From Ferrovibrio sp965278975 (GTDB taxonomy: Bacteria; Pseudomonadota; Alphaproteobacteria; Ferrovibrionales; Ferrovibrionaceae): a DNA stretch of 64,000 bases. Below, piece after piece: positions 16,738 through 26,506 of this stretch (position 1 is the stretch's first letter; the number at the start of each line of letters is the position of its first letter). The stretch covers positions 1-64,000 of the forward strand of contig NZ_OZ257126.1 in the NCBI RefSeq assembly GCF_965278975.1, in the 5' to 3' direction. The notes under the pieces were generated by a model. The model saw only the letters and a list, made by a program, of their open reading frames with translations. It was not told the origin of the DNA and ran no database searches. Both the position numbers and the translations under genes were made by a program.

Positions 16738-17718
16738 TTACTCGAGCTTGATGCCGCCGCCCTGGATCAACCGGCCCCAGATTTCGGAATCGCGCTTCAT
16801 TGCCGCTGCCAGGTCTTCGCTGGAGCCACCCACCGGCACGAGGCCGAGTTCGACCAGCTTGGCGCTGATTTCCGGCTTCTTCACGATGGCGGAAACCTCG
16901 CGCGACAGCTTGTCGACGATTTCCTTCGGCGTGCCGGCCTTCACGAATACCGCGAACCAGCCATAGGGCTCGAAGCCCTTGTAGCCACGCTCCAGCATGG
17001 TCGGCGCGTTGGGCAGGAAGGGCAGCCGTTGCGTGCCGCTCACCGCCAGCACCTTGAATTTGCCGCTGTTGAGATGGCCGTAGGCAGAGCCGACATCGAC
17101 AAAAGCAATCGGCAGATGGCCGCCCATCAGATCGGCCAGCATCGGGGCGCTGCCGCGATACGGCACATGGGTCATGTCGATCTTGGCTTCGCGGTTCAGC
17201 GTCTCGCCGCGGATATGCGATGAGGTGGCGTTGCCATAGGAGCCATAGCTGTATTTCTTCGGGTTGGCCTTCACCAGCGCGATCAGTTCATCCAGCGTAT
17301 TGGCCGGCACATTGTTGCTCACCGCCAGCAGGTCGGTGGAAAGCGCCACCTGCGAAATCGGCGTCAGATCACGCAGCGCATCATAGGGCAGATCGTTCTT
17401 GAGATGCGGCATCTGGATCAGCACGGTAATGCCCATCAGCAGATTGTAGCCATCCGCCGGCGCGCCGATAACCGCGCTGGTGCCGATGGCGCCCGAGGCA
17501 CCGGTGCGGTTCTCCACCACCACCGGCTGCTTCCAGTTATCCGACAGGTTCTGCCCGATCAGACGGCCGATGATGTCGGTGCTGCCGCCGGCCGGATACG
17601 GCACGATGAATTTCACCGGGCCGTTCGGATAGGCCTGCGCCTGAGCCTGGGCTTGCGCATTGGCGAGGGGTAAGACGGCCAGCAGGCCGGCGGCACACAG
17701 AGTGGCCAGGCGATTCAT
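16738..17718 (-). CDS. Tripartite tricarboxylate transporter (Bug family) solute-binding protein
   Basis: A 326-residue periplasmic receptor of the TctC/Bug family, which binds small carboxylated compounds. The signal peptide (about 28 residues) ends in an unusual AQAQAQAQA tract. The mature protein starts YPNGPVKFIVPYPAGGSTD, the family hallmark, and contains ENRTGASGAIGT and THVPYRGSAPMLADLMGG. No tctA or tctB membrane genes lie nearby, so it is an orphan receptor; this is common for Bug proteins. Substrate cannot be predicted. It is divergent from the peptide ABC operon with about 210 bp between them. Confidence 0.93.
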   Translation of the reverse strand: MNRLATLCAAGLLAVLPLANAQAQAQAQAYPNGPVKFIVPYPAGGSTDIIGRLIGQNLSDNWKQPVVVENRTGASGAIGTSAVIGAPADGYNLLMGITVLIQMPHLKNDLPYDALRDLTPISQVALSTDLLAVSNNVPANTLDELIALVKANPKKYSYGSYGNATSSHIRGETLNREAKIDMTHVPYRGSAPMLADLMGGHLPIAFVDVGSAYGHLNSGKFKVLAVSGTQRLPFLPNAPTMLERGYKGFEPYGWFAVFVKAGTPKEIVDKLSREVSAIVKKPEISAKLVELGLVPVGGSSEDLAAAMKRDSEIWGRLIQGGGIKLE

Positions 17719-17833
17719 GCGTTGCTCCCGGTTATATCTTTTATCGTTATCGGCTTTGCGCCTGATGAAGAGTGTAGAGACAGCCCTGGCTACTTTGAAG
17801 TGCTATTTCACGCGATCCTGCCATTCGCGCACA

Positions 17834-17839
17834 TATAAT
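17834..17839 (+). promoter_or_regulatory. Consensus -10 hexamer upstream of the peptide ABC operon
   Basis: TATAAT lies 93 nt before the start of the binding-protein gene in a 213-bp divergent intergenic region. No good -35 is present at 16-18 nt, so this may be activator-dependent. The rest of the region shows only a short GC-rich inverted repeat near 17889-17905. Confidence 0.4.
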
Positions 17840-17931
17840 CGTTGCGACTCAACACCTGCCTGGATGACAATGGCATGAAAGGGACGGCGGACAGCGCCGC
17901 CCGACAGGGCCAAATAAAGAGGGGAACGACA

Positions 17932-19476
17932 ATGAAATCAGTCATTTGCCAGAAATCAGTCATTTGGCGGAACAGTCTGGTGGCAGCGGCAGCCCTGGCG
18001 GCCTGCATTTCCGGCCCGGCGATGGCGGACAAGCGCAGCAACACGCTGCGCTTCGTCTACGATCAAGTGCCGGAGAATGTCGATCCCTTCTTCAACAATG
18101 TGCGCATCGGCGTGATCATCGGCCAGCATGTCTGGGACACGCTGGTCTACCGCGATCCCAATACCAATGAATATAAGGGCCAGCTTGCTTCCGGCTGGCG
18201 CCAGATCGACGACCGCACCACCGAATTCGATCTGCGCCAGGGCATCAAATTCCACAACGGCGAGGAATTCGACGCCGATGACGTGGTCTACACCCTGAAT
18301 TTCGTCGGCAAGGCGGAAAACAAGGTGACCACCCAGAGCAACGTCAACTGGATCGAGAAGGCCGAGAAGGTCGACAAATACAAGGTGCGCGTCACCACCA
18401 AGGGCATCTTCCCGCCGATCCTGGAATACCTGTCCGGCCCGGTGGTGATCCACCCGAATGAGTATTACGAGAAGGTCGGCCCCAAGGGGCAGAACGAGAA
18501 GCCGGTCGGCTCCGGCCCCTATCGCGTGGTGCAGCATGTCACCGGCAAGTCGATCTCGCTGGAGCGCAACCCGGATTACTTCAAGGCCTCGCCCAAAGGC
18601 GTGCCGAAGATCGAAAAGATCGAAATCCGCTTCATCCCGGACCGCCAGACCCAGCTTGCCGAACTGATGAGCCGGGGCGCCGACTTCCTGATGCATGTGC
18701 CGAAGGATCAGGCCGACCAGCTTAAAGGCCAGCCCGGCCTGCAGGTGGTGAGTGGTGAAACCATGCGTATCGTGTTCATGCAGATGAACAGCCAGGCCGA
18801 AAGCGCCTACCCGGCGCTGAAGGATATCCGCGTGCGCCAGGCGGTGAACCATGCCATCGACCGCGAGGCGATGGTGAAGGCGCTGGTTGGCGAAGGCTCG
18901 CGCGTGCTGCACACGATCTGCTTCCCGAGCCAGTTCGGCTGCACCGATGAAGGCGCCAAGCGCTACGAATACAATCCGGCCAAGGCCAAGCAGCTGCTTG
19001 CCGAAGCCGGCTTCCCCAACGGCCTGGAACTGCCCTTCGTCGCCTATCGCGAACGGCCGCAATCGGAAGCGATGATCGGCTACCTCAAGGCCGTCGGCAT
19101 CACCGCCAACCTGAACTTCTTGCAATACGCCGCGATGCGCGAGCAGATCCGCTCCAACAAGGCGGCGCTGACGCACCAGACCTGGGGCTCCTTCTCGGTC
19201 AACGACGTATCGGCCTCGACACCCAACTACTATGCCTTCGAGGGCGAGGACATCACCCGCGACCCCGAGGTGCGCGACCTGCTGAAGCAGGGCAACAACA
19301 CCGTGGACCCGGCGGCGCGCAAGGATGCCTACCGCAAGGCGCTGGCGCTGATCGCCGAACGCGCCTATGCGGTGCCGCTGTATTCGCTGCCGGTATTCTA
19401 CGCCGCCACCTCGGATCTGGTGTTCAAGGCCTATCCGGATGAACTGCCGCGCTTCTGGGAAATGACCTGGAAGTGA
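17932..19476 (+). CDS. Peptide ABC transporter substrate-binding protein (family 5)
   Basis: A 514-residue periplasmic receptor of the DppA/OppA/NikA family. A signal peptide (cleavage near AMA-DK, residue 33) is followed by TLRFVYDQVPENVDPFFNN, a family 5 N-terminus. LDYVVF-like domain features include GIKFHNGEEFDADDVVYTLN and AVNHAIDREAMVKAL. The ATG at 17932 has GAGGGG upstream; the longer frame from 17842 lacks a signal peptide. The first 12 codons after the ATG contain an 18-bp tandem duplication. It heads a five-gene operon (receptor, two permeases, two ATPases) that ends in a gamma-glutamyltransferase, pointing to peptide or gamma-glutamyl compounds as substrate. Confidence 0.93.
   Translation: MKSVICQKSVIWRNSLVAAAALAACISGPAMADKRSNTLRFVYDQVPENVDPFFNNVRIGVIIGQHVWDTLVYRDPNTNEYKGQLASGWRQIDDRTTEFDLRQGIKFHNGEEFDADDVVYTLNFVGKAENKVTTQSNVNWIEKAEKVDKYKVRVTTKGIFPPILEYLSGPVVIHPNEYYEKVGPKGQNEKPVGSGPYRVVQHVTGKSISLERNPDYFKASPKGVPKIEKIEIRFIPDRQTQLAELMSRGADFLMHVPKDQADQLKGQPGLQVVSGETMRIVFMQMNSQAESAYPALKDIRVRQAVNHAIDREAMVKALVGEGSRVLHTICFPSQFGCTDEGAKRYEYNPAKAKQLLAEAGFPNGLELPFVAYRERPQSEAMIGYLKAVGITANLNFLQYAAMREQIRSNKAALTHQTWGSFSVNDVSASTPNYYAFEGEDITRDPEVRDLLKQGNNTVDPAARKDAYRKALALIAERAYAVPLYSLPVFYAATSDLVFKAYPDELPRFWEMTWK
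17935..17970 (+). repeat. 18-bp tandem duplication in the signal-peptide codons
   Basis: Two adjacent 18-bp units (17935-17952 and 17953-17970) match at 16 of 18 positions and encode KSVICQ then KSVIWR. The duplication lengthens the N-region of the signal peptide. It is in frame. Confidence 0.85.
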
Positions 19477-19504
19477 GGCCAAGCGATAGCGCCGGGCCGC
19501 TGGC

Positions 19505-20422
19505 ATGTTGATATTCATTGCCAAGCGGCTCGGCCTTGCGCTGCTCGTTGCGCTGGCCGTTTCGGTCGTCTGTTTCCTGCTGGTGCGGCTGTCGGGCGAC
19601 GTTGCCGCTGCGCTCGCCGGCGAAGGCGCGCGCCAGGTGGATATCGATGCCGTGCGCAAGAATTACGGCCTCGACCGCCCGCTGGTCGTGCAGTATCTCG
19701 ACTGGCTGTGGCGCACGCTCCAGGGCGATTTCGGTACCTCGCTGTATTTCAAGACCGATGTGACCGGGCTGATCTTCGCCAAGCTGCCCACCACCCTGAT
19801 GCTCGGCCTCTGCTCGCTGCTGTTCGCGCTCGCCATCTCGATTCCGCTCGGCGTCGCGGCGGCGATCTTCGCCAATAGCTGGATCGACCGCCTGGCGCTG
19901 GGCATCGCCGTACTCGGCCAGGCCTTGCCAAACTTCTTCTTCGCCCTGCTGCTGATCATGCTGTTCTCTATCCAGCTGCGCTGGCTGCCGGTTTCGGGCA
20001 GCGATTCCTGGGCGCATTTCGTCATGCCGACCATCGCGCTCGGCTATTACATCGCCCCGGCCTTCATGCGCCTGGTGCGCGCCGGCATGGTGGAAGTGCT
20101 GTCCGCCGATTATATCCGCACCGCGCGGGCCAAGGGGCTGAACGAGGGCATGGTGGTGTTCAAGCATGGCCTGCGCAATGCGGCGATCCCAGTAGTGGCG
20201 CTGGCCGCCGTGCAGCTTGGTTTCCTGCTTGGCGGCTCGGTGGTGATCGAAGCGATCTTCGCCCTCGATGGCCTGGGCTACCTCGCCTACCAGAGCATCA
20301 CGCACAAGGATTTCCCGGTCACCCAGGCCGTGGTGATGCTGCTGTCGGTATTCTATGTGCTGCTCACCCTGCTCGCCGATCTGGCCAATGCCTGGCTCGA
20401 TCCGCGCATCCGGGTATCGTGA
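19505..20422 (+). CDS. Peptide ABC transporter permease, DppB type
   Basis: A 305-residue membrane subunit of the peptide importer. It starts with the usual DppB N-terminal helix (FIAKRLGLALLVALAVSVVCFLLVRL) region, has a periplasmic loop with YGLDRPLVVQYLDWL, and carries the EAA loop YIRTARAKGLNE around residue 205 that contacts the ATPase. About six membrane helices are visible. It follows the receptor gene by 28 nt and precedes the second permease by 1 nt. Family and role are clear; dipeptide versus longer peptide is not decidable. Confidence 0.94.
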   Translation: MLIFIAKRLGLALLVALAVSVVCFLLVRLSGDVAAALAGEGARQVDIDAVRKNYGLDRPLVVQYLDWLWRTLQGDFGTSLYFKTDVTGLIFAKLPTTLMLGLCSLLFALAISIPLGVAAAIFANSWIDRLALGIAVLGQALPNFFFALLLIMLFSIQLRWLPVSGSDSWAHFVMPTIALGYYIAPAFMRLVRAGMVEVLSADYIRTARAKGLNEGMVVFKHGLRNAAIPVVALAAVQLGFLLGGSVVIEAIFALDGLGYLAYQSITHKDFPVTQAVVMLLSVFYVLLTLLADLANAWLDPRIRVS

Positions 20423-20423
20423 C

Positions 20424-21305
20424 ATGACCGACGCCGCGCTCACCGAAATCTCACCGGCAGCGAAGCGGTTGCGCCGGCTGCGCGGCAATCCCAGCCTGCT
20501 CTGGGGCGGCGGTCTGCTGCTGCTGATCATCATTATGGCGATCCTGGCGCCGCTGCTGGCGCCGCATGATCCCTACGCGCAGGACCTGACCCGCCGCCTG
20601 ATCCCGCCGATCTGGCATGACAAGGGCCAGTGGCTCTATCCGCTCGGCACCGACAATCTCGGCCGCGACTATTTCTCGCGCACCATCTATGGCGCCCGCA
20701 TCTCGCTGCTCATCGGCCTGTCGGTGGTGATGATATCGGGCGTCATCGGCACCGCCATCGGGCTTTGCGCCGGCTATTTCGGCGGCCGTATCGACATGAT
20801 CGTCACCTTCGTCACCACCACGCGTCTGGCGATGCCGGTGATCCTGGTGGCGCTGGCCGTGGTTGCCATCCTCGGCTCCTCGCTCGTAGTCGTGATCCTG
20901 ACGCTCGGCCTGCTGAAATGGGACCGCTTCGCCGTGGTGATGCGTAGCGCGACGCAGCAGACCCGCGCGCTGGATTACATCGCCGCCGCCGAAGCCGCCG
21001 GCGCCTCCACGCCGCGCATCATCCTGGGCGAATTGCTGCCGAATGTGGCGCCGCATCTGATCGTGATCGCCACCCTGGAAGCCGCCAGCGCCATCCTGTT
21101 GGAAGCAGCGCTGTCATTTCTGGGATTGGGCGTGCAGCCGCCGCTGCCCTCCTGGGGCCTGATGATCGCCGAAGCCAAGACCTACATGTTCTTCAGCTTC
21201 TGGCTGATCGCCATTCCCGGCACCATGCTGGCCCTGCTGGTGTTCAGCATCAATCTGGCCGGTGATGGCCTGCGCGATTTCCTCTCGCCGGACGGGCGGG
21301 GCTGA
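20424..21305 (+). CDS. Peptide ABC transporter permease, DppC type
   Basis: The second membrane subunit, 293 residues from the ATG at 20424. DppC features are the N-terminal helix near residues 28-48, the LAPHDPYAQDLTRRL segment, and PLGTDNLGRDYFSR, diagnostic of this subunit. The EAA loop is ALDYIAAAEAAGAS, and the C-terminal SFLGLGVQPPLPSWG motif is also present. It starts one base after the dppB-type stop and ends one base before the ATPase ATG, an arrangement typical of a tightly coupled operon. Confidence 0.95.
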   Translation: MTDAALTEISPAAKRLRRLRGNPSLLWGGGLLLLIIIMAILAPLLAPHDPYAQDLTRRLIPPIWHDKGQWLYPLGTDNLGRDYFSRTIYGARISLLIGLSVVMISGVIGTAIGLCAGYFGGRIDMIVTFVTTTRLAMPVILVALAVVAILGSSLVVVILTLGLLKWDRFAVVMRSATQQTRALDYIAAAEAAGASTPRIILGELLPNVAPHLIVIATLEAASAILLEAALSFLGLGVQPPLPSWGLMIAEAKTYMFFSFWLIAIPGTMLALLVFSINLAGDGLRDFLSPDGRG

Positions 21306-21306
21306 C

Positions 21307-22265
<959 letters not shown>

Positions 22266-22269
<4 letters not shown>

Positions 22270-23240
22270 GCGAGATGCACCCCGCAGCACCCCTGCTCGC
22301 CATCAAGGGCGTGACGAAAAGTTTTTCCGTCGGCCAGGGCATGTTCAAGCCTAAGCGGCTGCTGCATGCGGTGAACGGCGTCGAGCTGGAAATCCGGCGC
22401 GGCGATGTGCTCGGCATCGTCGGCGAAAGCGGCTGCGGCAAATCCACGCTCGCGCGCATCCTGCTCGGCCTGCTGCCGCCCAATGAAGGCGAGATCACCC
22501 TGGAAGGCCAGCCGCTGGCAACTCTGGGCCGCCGTGCCGTGGCACGCCGGGTGCAGCCGATCTTCCAGGACCCGTATTCCTCGCTCAACCCGCGCCGCAG
22601 CCTGGCTTCCCTGGTGGCCCTGCCGCTGGAAGTGCACGGCATCGGCGATGCCGCCTCGCGCCGCCGCCAGGCCATCGAGATGCTGGAGCGTGTCGGCTTG
22701 AGCAGCCGCTTTGCCGACCGCTATGCGCGCGAGCTTTCCGGCGGCCAGCGCCAGCGCGTCGCCATCGCCCGCGCCCTGGTGATGCGGCCCGATATCGTGG
22801 TCTGCGACGAGCCGACCTCGGCGCTGGATGTTTCCGTGCAGTCGCAGATCATCAACCTGCTGCTGGATCTGCGCCGCGACTTCTCGCTCACCTATGTTTT
22901 CATCAGCCATAACCTGGCCGTGGTGGAGCATATCGCCACCCGCGTGGCGGTGATGTATCTCGGCCGTGTCGTCGAGCAGGCCGAGACGCGTCAGCTTTTC
23001 GCCGCGCCGCGCCATCCCTACACCAAGGCGTTGCTGGCTTCCGTGCTGACGCCGGAGCCGCAGCTTGGCGTGCCCGATACCGGGCTGGGTCTCGCCTTCC
23101 CCGACCCGCTCAATCCGCCGCCCGGCTGCCCGTTCCATCCCCGCTGCACCGATGTCATAACTACCTGCCGCACCGCCATGCCGGCCCTTGTGGGCGGCGT
23201 GGCCTGCCATGTTCATTCCGGAGTTCCCGATCATGCGTGA
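22266..23240 (+). CDS. Peptide ABC transporter ATPase, DppF type
   Basis: The second ATPase, 324 residues. It has Walker A GESGCGKST, Q-loop IFQDPYSSLNPR (the DppF/OppF hallmark), signature LSGGQRQRV, Walker B VVCDEPTSALD and H-loop FISHN. The C-terminal CPFHPRC Cys motif is present. With the DppD-type protein it would form the heterodimeric motor. It overlaps the upstream gene by 4 nt and the downstream gamma-glutamyltransferase by 8 nt, so all are likely one transcript. Confidence 0.95.
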
Positions 23241-24843
23241 CCTGCATCTGCCCGGCCGTTCCGTCGCCATGGGCCGCCATGGCGCCGCCGCCACGTCCCA
23301 TTCTCTCGCCACCATCACCGCGCTCGACATCCTGAAGCGCGGCGGCAATGCCACCGATGCCGCCATCGCCGCCTGCGCCGTGCAATGCATTGTCGAGCCG
23401 GAATCGACCGGCATCGGCGGCGACAATTTCGTGCTCTATGCCCCGGCCGGCACCGACACGCGCAAGGGCGGCAAGGTCTATGGGCTGAACGGCTCCGGCC
23501 GCGCACCTGCCGGCCTTTCCTCCGATTTCCTGCTCGGCCAGGGCCTGAAGGAAATCGGCCTCACCAGCGTGCATGCCATCACCATTCCCGGCGCTGTCGA
23601 TGCCTGGGCCAAGCTGAACCAGCGTTTCGGCAAGCTGCCGCTGGCGGACCTGCTGCAACCGGCAATCACATTCGCCGAAGAGGGCTTTCCGATCACCGAG
23701 CGCGTCAGCGTCGATTTCGGTCGCCAGATCAATATCGACAAGCTGAGCGCCGACAAGAATTCGGCTGCCGTCTACCTGCCCGGCGGCAAGCCGCCGAAGG
23801 CCGGCGACCTGATGAAACTGGAAACCTATGCCAAGGTGCTGCGCGAAATCGCCGCCAAGGGCCGCGATGGCTTCTACACCGGCTGGGTGGCCGAGGATAT
23901 CGTCAGCTATTGCCGCAGCCTCGGCGGCACTCACAGCCTGGAGGATTTCGCCACCCAGGAAGCTTTCTGGGTCGAGCCGATCGCGACGCAGTATCGCGGT
24001 GTCGAATTGCTGGAAATCCCGCCTTCGGGCCAGGGCATCACCACGCTGATCATGCTCAACATCCTGGCCGGCCTCGATCTTGGCAAATACGGGCCGCACA
24101 GCGTCGAGCGTTTCCATCTCGAAGCCGAAGCGACTCGCCTGGCCTTCCAGGCACGCGACACTTACGTTGCCGATCCGGCCTTCGCCGATGTGCCGGTGGA
24201 AAAGCTGCTCTCCGCTGCCTTCGCCGATGAACTGCGCGGCCGCATTGACATCAAGCGCGCCATGGCCTCACCCGGCCCGGCGGGCAATGGCGCGGTCTAC
24301 CGCGACACGGTGTATATCTCGGTGGTGGATGGCGAGGGCAATTGCTGCTCCTTCATCAACTCGCTGTTCTGGCCTTTCGGCACCGGCTTGAGCAGCCCGA
24401 AGACCGGCCTGCTGCTGCAAAATCGCGGCGCCGGATTCCGCGTCGATCCCAAGCATCCAAACAACGTAGCGCCCGGCAAGCGGCCGATGCACACCATCAT
24501 CCCGGCGATGGCGCTGAAGGATGGCAAGCCCTGGCTCTGCTATGGCGTGATGGGCGGCGGCTTCCAGCCGGTCGGCCAGAGCCATGTGCTGACCAACATC
24601 GTCGATTTCGGCATGGATGTGCAGGAAGCCATCGACAGTCCGCGCGGCTTCCATGTCGCCGGCAAGTTCGAGGCCGAACGCGGTATCCCGCAGGAAGTGC
24701 TGGCCGGCCTCGCGGCGCTGGGCCATGAGATCAAGATGGCGGAAATGCCCCATGGCGGTGGCCAGGCCATCATGCTCAACGCCAATGGCGTGCTGATGGC
24801 CGGCTCCGATCCGCGCAAGGATGGCTGCGCGCTCGCCTATTGA
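23233..24843 (+). CDS. Gamma-glutamyltransferase family protein (Ntn hydrolase)
   Basis: A 536-residue GGT-like enzyme, made as a precursor that cleaves itself at a Thr. GGNATDAAIAA (38-48) and GSGRAPAG are family motifs. The predicted nucleophile is T359 in RDTVYISVVDGEGN, aligned with the Thr of TTHYSVVD in E. coli Ggt. The later MHTIIPAM and GVMGGGFQPVGQ fit the small subunit. No clear signal peptide is seen from this start, unlike the periplasmic E. coli enzyme, so it may act in the cytoplasm on imported peptides. It ends the peptide ABC operon, which suggests glutathione or gamma-glutamyl peptide use. Cephalosporin acylase-like activity is the alternative. Confidence 0.88.
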   Translation: MRDLHLPGRSVAMGRHGAAATSHSLATITALDILKRGGNATDAAIAACAVQCIVEPESTGIGGDNFVLYAPAGTDTRKGGKVYGLNGSGRAPAGLSSDFLLGQGLKEIGLTSVHAITIPGAVDAWAKLNQRFGKLPLADLLQPAITFAEEGFPITERVSVDFGRQINIDKLSADKNSAAVYLPGGKPPKAGDLMKLETYAKVLREIAAKGRDGFYTGWVAEDIVSYCRSLGGTHSLEDFATQEAFWVEPIATQYRGVELLEIPPSGQGITTLIMLNILAGLDLGKYGPHSVERFHLEAEATRLAFQARDTYVADPAFADVPVEKLLSAAFADELRGRIDIKRAMASPGPAGNGAVYRDTVYISVVDGEGNCCSFINSLFWPFGTGLSSPKTGLLLQNRGAGFRVDPKHPNNVAPGKRPMHTIIPAMALKDGKPWLCYGVMGGGFQPVGQSHVLTNIVDFGMDVQEAIDSPRGFHVAGKFEAERGIPQEVLAGLAALGHEIKMAEMPHGGGQAIMLNANGVLMAGSDPRKDGCALAY

Positions 24844-25388
24844 GGTGACGCTTGCGGAAAGCGCGGCGCGCCCGGCTCCAGCGGGGTGCGCAGCGTGTTC
24901 ACGGTGAAGGATACCGTGTGATAGAAGCCGGCCAGGCTGAGGATTTCGACAAGCTGCGCGGCTGAGAATACCGCGCTGGCCTCGGCCCAGAGCGCATCAT
25001 CCAGGCCCTTGGCATCGATCAGCGCATCGATGATGCGCAGCAGCAGTATATCGTCTGCCGCCGTGAAGCCGCCGCCGAGCCGCGTACCGGCGATTTCCGC
25101 CGGTGTGAAGCCGGCCTTCGCGGCGAAGAAGGCGACATGCACGCCCCATTCATATTCGGCGCCGAGCCGGGCGGTGACGCGCAGGATGACGATTTCGCGC
25201 TGCCGCAGGCTGATCGAACCGGGATCGAGCAAGGCGCCGCCGCGCCAGCGGCCAAGCACACGCGGGTTATGCGCCACCTGGCGGAACAGCGCGATCGGCG
25301 GCAGGCCCGGCGGCATCATGCGGGCGAATTCGGCGGCCACCGCATCATCATAGGGCGGCTCCAGCGGCGCGAGGCGCGGTTGGGTCAT
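24837..25388 (-). CDS. Carboxymuconolactone decarboxylase (AhpD-like) family protein
   Basis: A 183-residue all-helical protein of the CMD superfamily. It contains LRQREIVILRVTARLGAEYEWGVHVAFFAAKAG, the family core, in which the Cys of the AhpD CxxC is absent (AEYEWGVH), so peroxidase-type redox chemistry is unlikely; EYEW and the His are conserved. Its substrate is unknown. It is divergent from an HxlR-family regulator with two 19-bp palindromes between them, so it is probably that regulator's target. It converges on the ggt-like gene with a 7-nt overlap. Confidence 0.85.
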   Translation of the reverse strand: MTQPRLAPLEPPYDDAVAAEFARMMPPGLPPIALFRQVAHNPRVLGRWRGGALLDPGSISLRQREIVILRVTARLGAEYEWGVHVAFFAAKAGFTPAEIAGTRLGGGFTAADDILLLRIIDALIDAKGLDDALWAEASAVFSAAQLVEILSLAGFYHTVSFTVNTLRTPLEPGAPRFPQASPQ

Positions 25389-25407
25389 GGCGTATTCCTC
25401 TCTTTTG

Positions 25408-25426
25408 TGCTACTGATTCCGTAGCA
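25408..25426. promoter_or_regulatory. Operator palindrome 1 for HxlR-type regulator
   Basis: TGCTACTGATTCCGTAGCA is a near-perfect 19-bp inverted repeat whose consensus it shares with a second site centred 32 bp away. It lies on the CMD-gene side of the divergent intergenic region. Confidence 0.65.
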
Positions 25427-25439
25427 ATCGAAACCATAT

Positions 25440-25458
25440 CGCTACTAATTCAGTAGCG
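25440..25458. promoter_or_regulatory. Operator palindrome 2 for HxlR-type regulator
   Basis: CGCTACTAATTCAGTAGCG has perfect 7-bp arms around AATTC. The TACT-N5-AGTA core resembles operators of the HxlR/DUF24 family. It lies 12 bp before the regulator ATG and next to its ribosome binding site, as expected for autorepression. Confidence 0.68.
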
Positions 25459-25469
25459 CAAGAGGCTAC

Positions 25470-25805
25470 ATGGCAAAGCTGACGACCAAGGTGACAAAGC
25501 GCGTGCGCGGCTCCAGCACCGGCCGACCGATCATGGTGGCGCTGGACCTGCTGGGCCGGCGCTGGAGTCTGCGGATATTGTGGGAATTGCGCGATGGCCC
25601 GTTGAGCTTCCGCGCCCTGCAGGCCGCCTGCGGCCAGCTATCGCCGAGCGTGCTGCAACAGCGGCTGAACGATCTGCGCGAGGCACGGCTAGTGGCACAT
25701 GACGGCGAAAGCGGCTATGCCCTCACCCAGCAAGCCGTGAAGCTGCAGCCTTTGCTGCTGGCGCTGGACCGCTGGGCCGCCGACTGGGCAGCCGAAACGG
25801 CTTAG
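25470..25805 (+). CDS. HxlR/DUF24-family winged-helix transcriptional regulator
   Basis: A 111-residue MarR-like dimeric regulator. The family core is present: VALDLLGRRWSLRILWELRDGP, then FRALQAACGQLSPSVLQQRL as recognition helix region, and a wing ending GYALTQQAVKL. HxlR proteins often sense electrophiles or oxidants through a Cys near the N-terminus. Here the only Cys is in the AACGQL segment, inside the DNA-binding region, so a thiol switch of the usual type is not obvious. AAGAGG precedes the ATG. It is divergent from the CMD-family gene. Its stop overlaps the convergent lipoprotein stop by 4 nt. Confidence 0.92.
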   Translation: MAKLTTKVTKRVRGSSTGRPIMVALDLLGRRWSLRILWELRDGPLSFRALQAACGQLSPSVLQQRLNDLREARLVAHDGESGYALTQQAVKLQPLLLALDRWAADWAAETA

Positions 25806-26392
25806 AAACCGCGCTGCTTGCGATTGAAGTCAAGCTGCTCGTTATCGAGTTCCAGGCCGATCAGGATTTCGATATCGCGCGTGCTGCGACCGGCCAGCGG
25901 GATACGCTGCTCCAGTTCATCACCCACGGCGACACGGCGGCGGCCCGGCGGCAGCGGGATCCGCGCCGAGAAGGCATCGCGCGACAGGATATTCTGCTGC
26001 TTGTCCACCACGGCGATGAAATACGGCACCACGGATTCGCGGCTGTCGCCAGCGGCGGGGCCGCGCGTGGCTGCGATCTGCAAGGTGAAGGTCACCGTGA
26101 CGGCGACATTCTTGACCTTGTCCTTTTCCTCGAATTTGCAGCCGCCATTGTAATCCAGCAGCTCGACCTCATAAGCGACATCGGTGAGGTCTCGGCCCGG
26201 ACCGGGGCGGAATTGCACAGCCTTGCGCGCATCACCCAGGATGCCGATGCGTGGGCAGGGCGGCGGCGGCTCGGCATCCTTCTTGCCGAACCAGCCCCCA
26301 GAACCGCAACTGGCCAGCAGCACCAGCGGCAGCATCAGGGCAGCAGGACGCAGGCGGCTGAGAAGCCTTCCGGAACCGGCCGGATCGGTCAT
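25802..26392 (-). CDS. Putative outer-membrane lipoprotein of unknown function
   Basis: A 196-residue protein with a type II signal peptide: the hydrophobic run near residues 16-27 leads to the lipobox LLASC, so Cys29 would be lipidated. The mature region starts with a GSGGWFGKKDAEPPPPC linker followed by a domain containing LTDVAYEVELLDYNGGC, which may form a disulfide, and then alternating beta-type segments. I recognise no named family with confidence. It is divergent from ispH. A role in the envelope is inferred only from the signal. Confidence 0.78.
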   Translation of the reverse strand: MTDPAGSGRLLSRLRPAALMLPLVLLASCGSGGWFGKKDAEPPPPCPRIGILGDARKAVQFRPGPGRDLTDVAYEVELLDYNGGCKFEEKDKVKNVAVTVTFTLQIAATRGPAAGDSRESVVPYFIAVVDKQQNILSRDAFSARIPLPPGRRRVAVGDELEQRIPLAGRSTRDIEILIGLELDNEQLDFNRKQRGF

Positions 26393-26506
26393 GGCGCACT
26401 TTCCTTCCCGCGTCAGGTACGATAGCTTGCCCGGCAGTTTGGCGGGCGGATTTCCTGTATAGAATACCCCCCCGCCCCCTTACAAGCGACAGCCCCCAAG
26501 GCCCGG

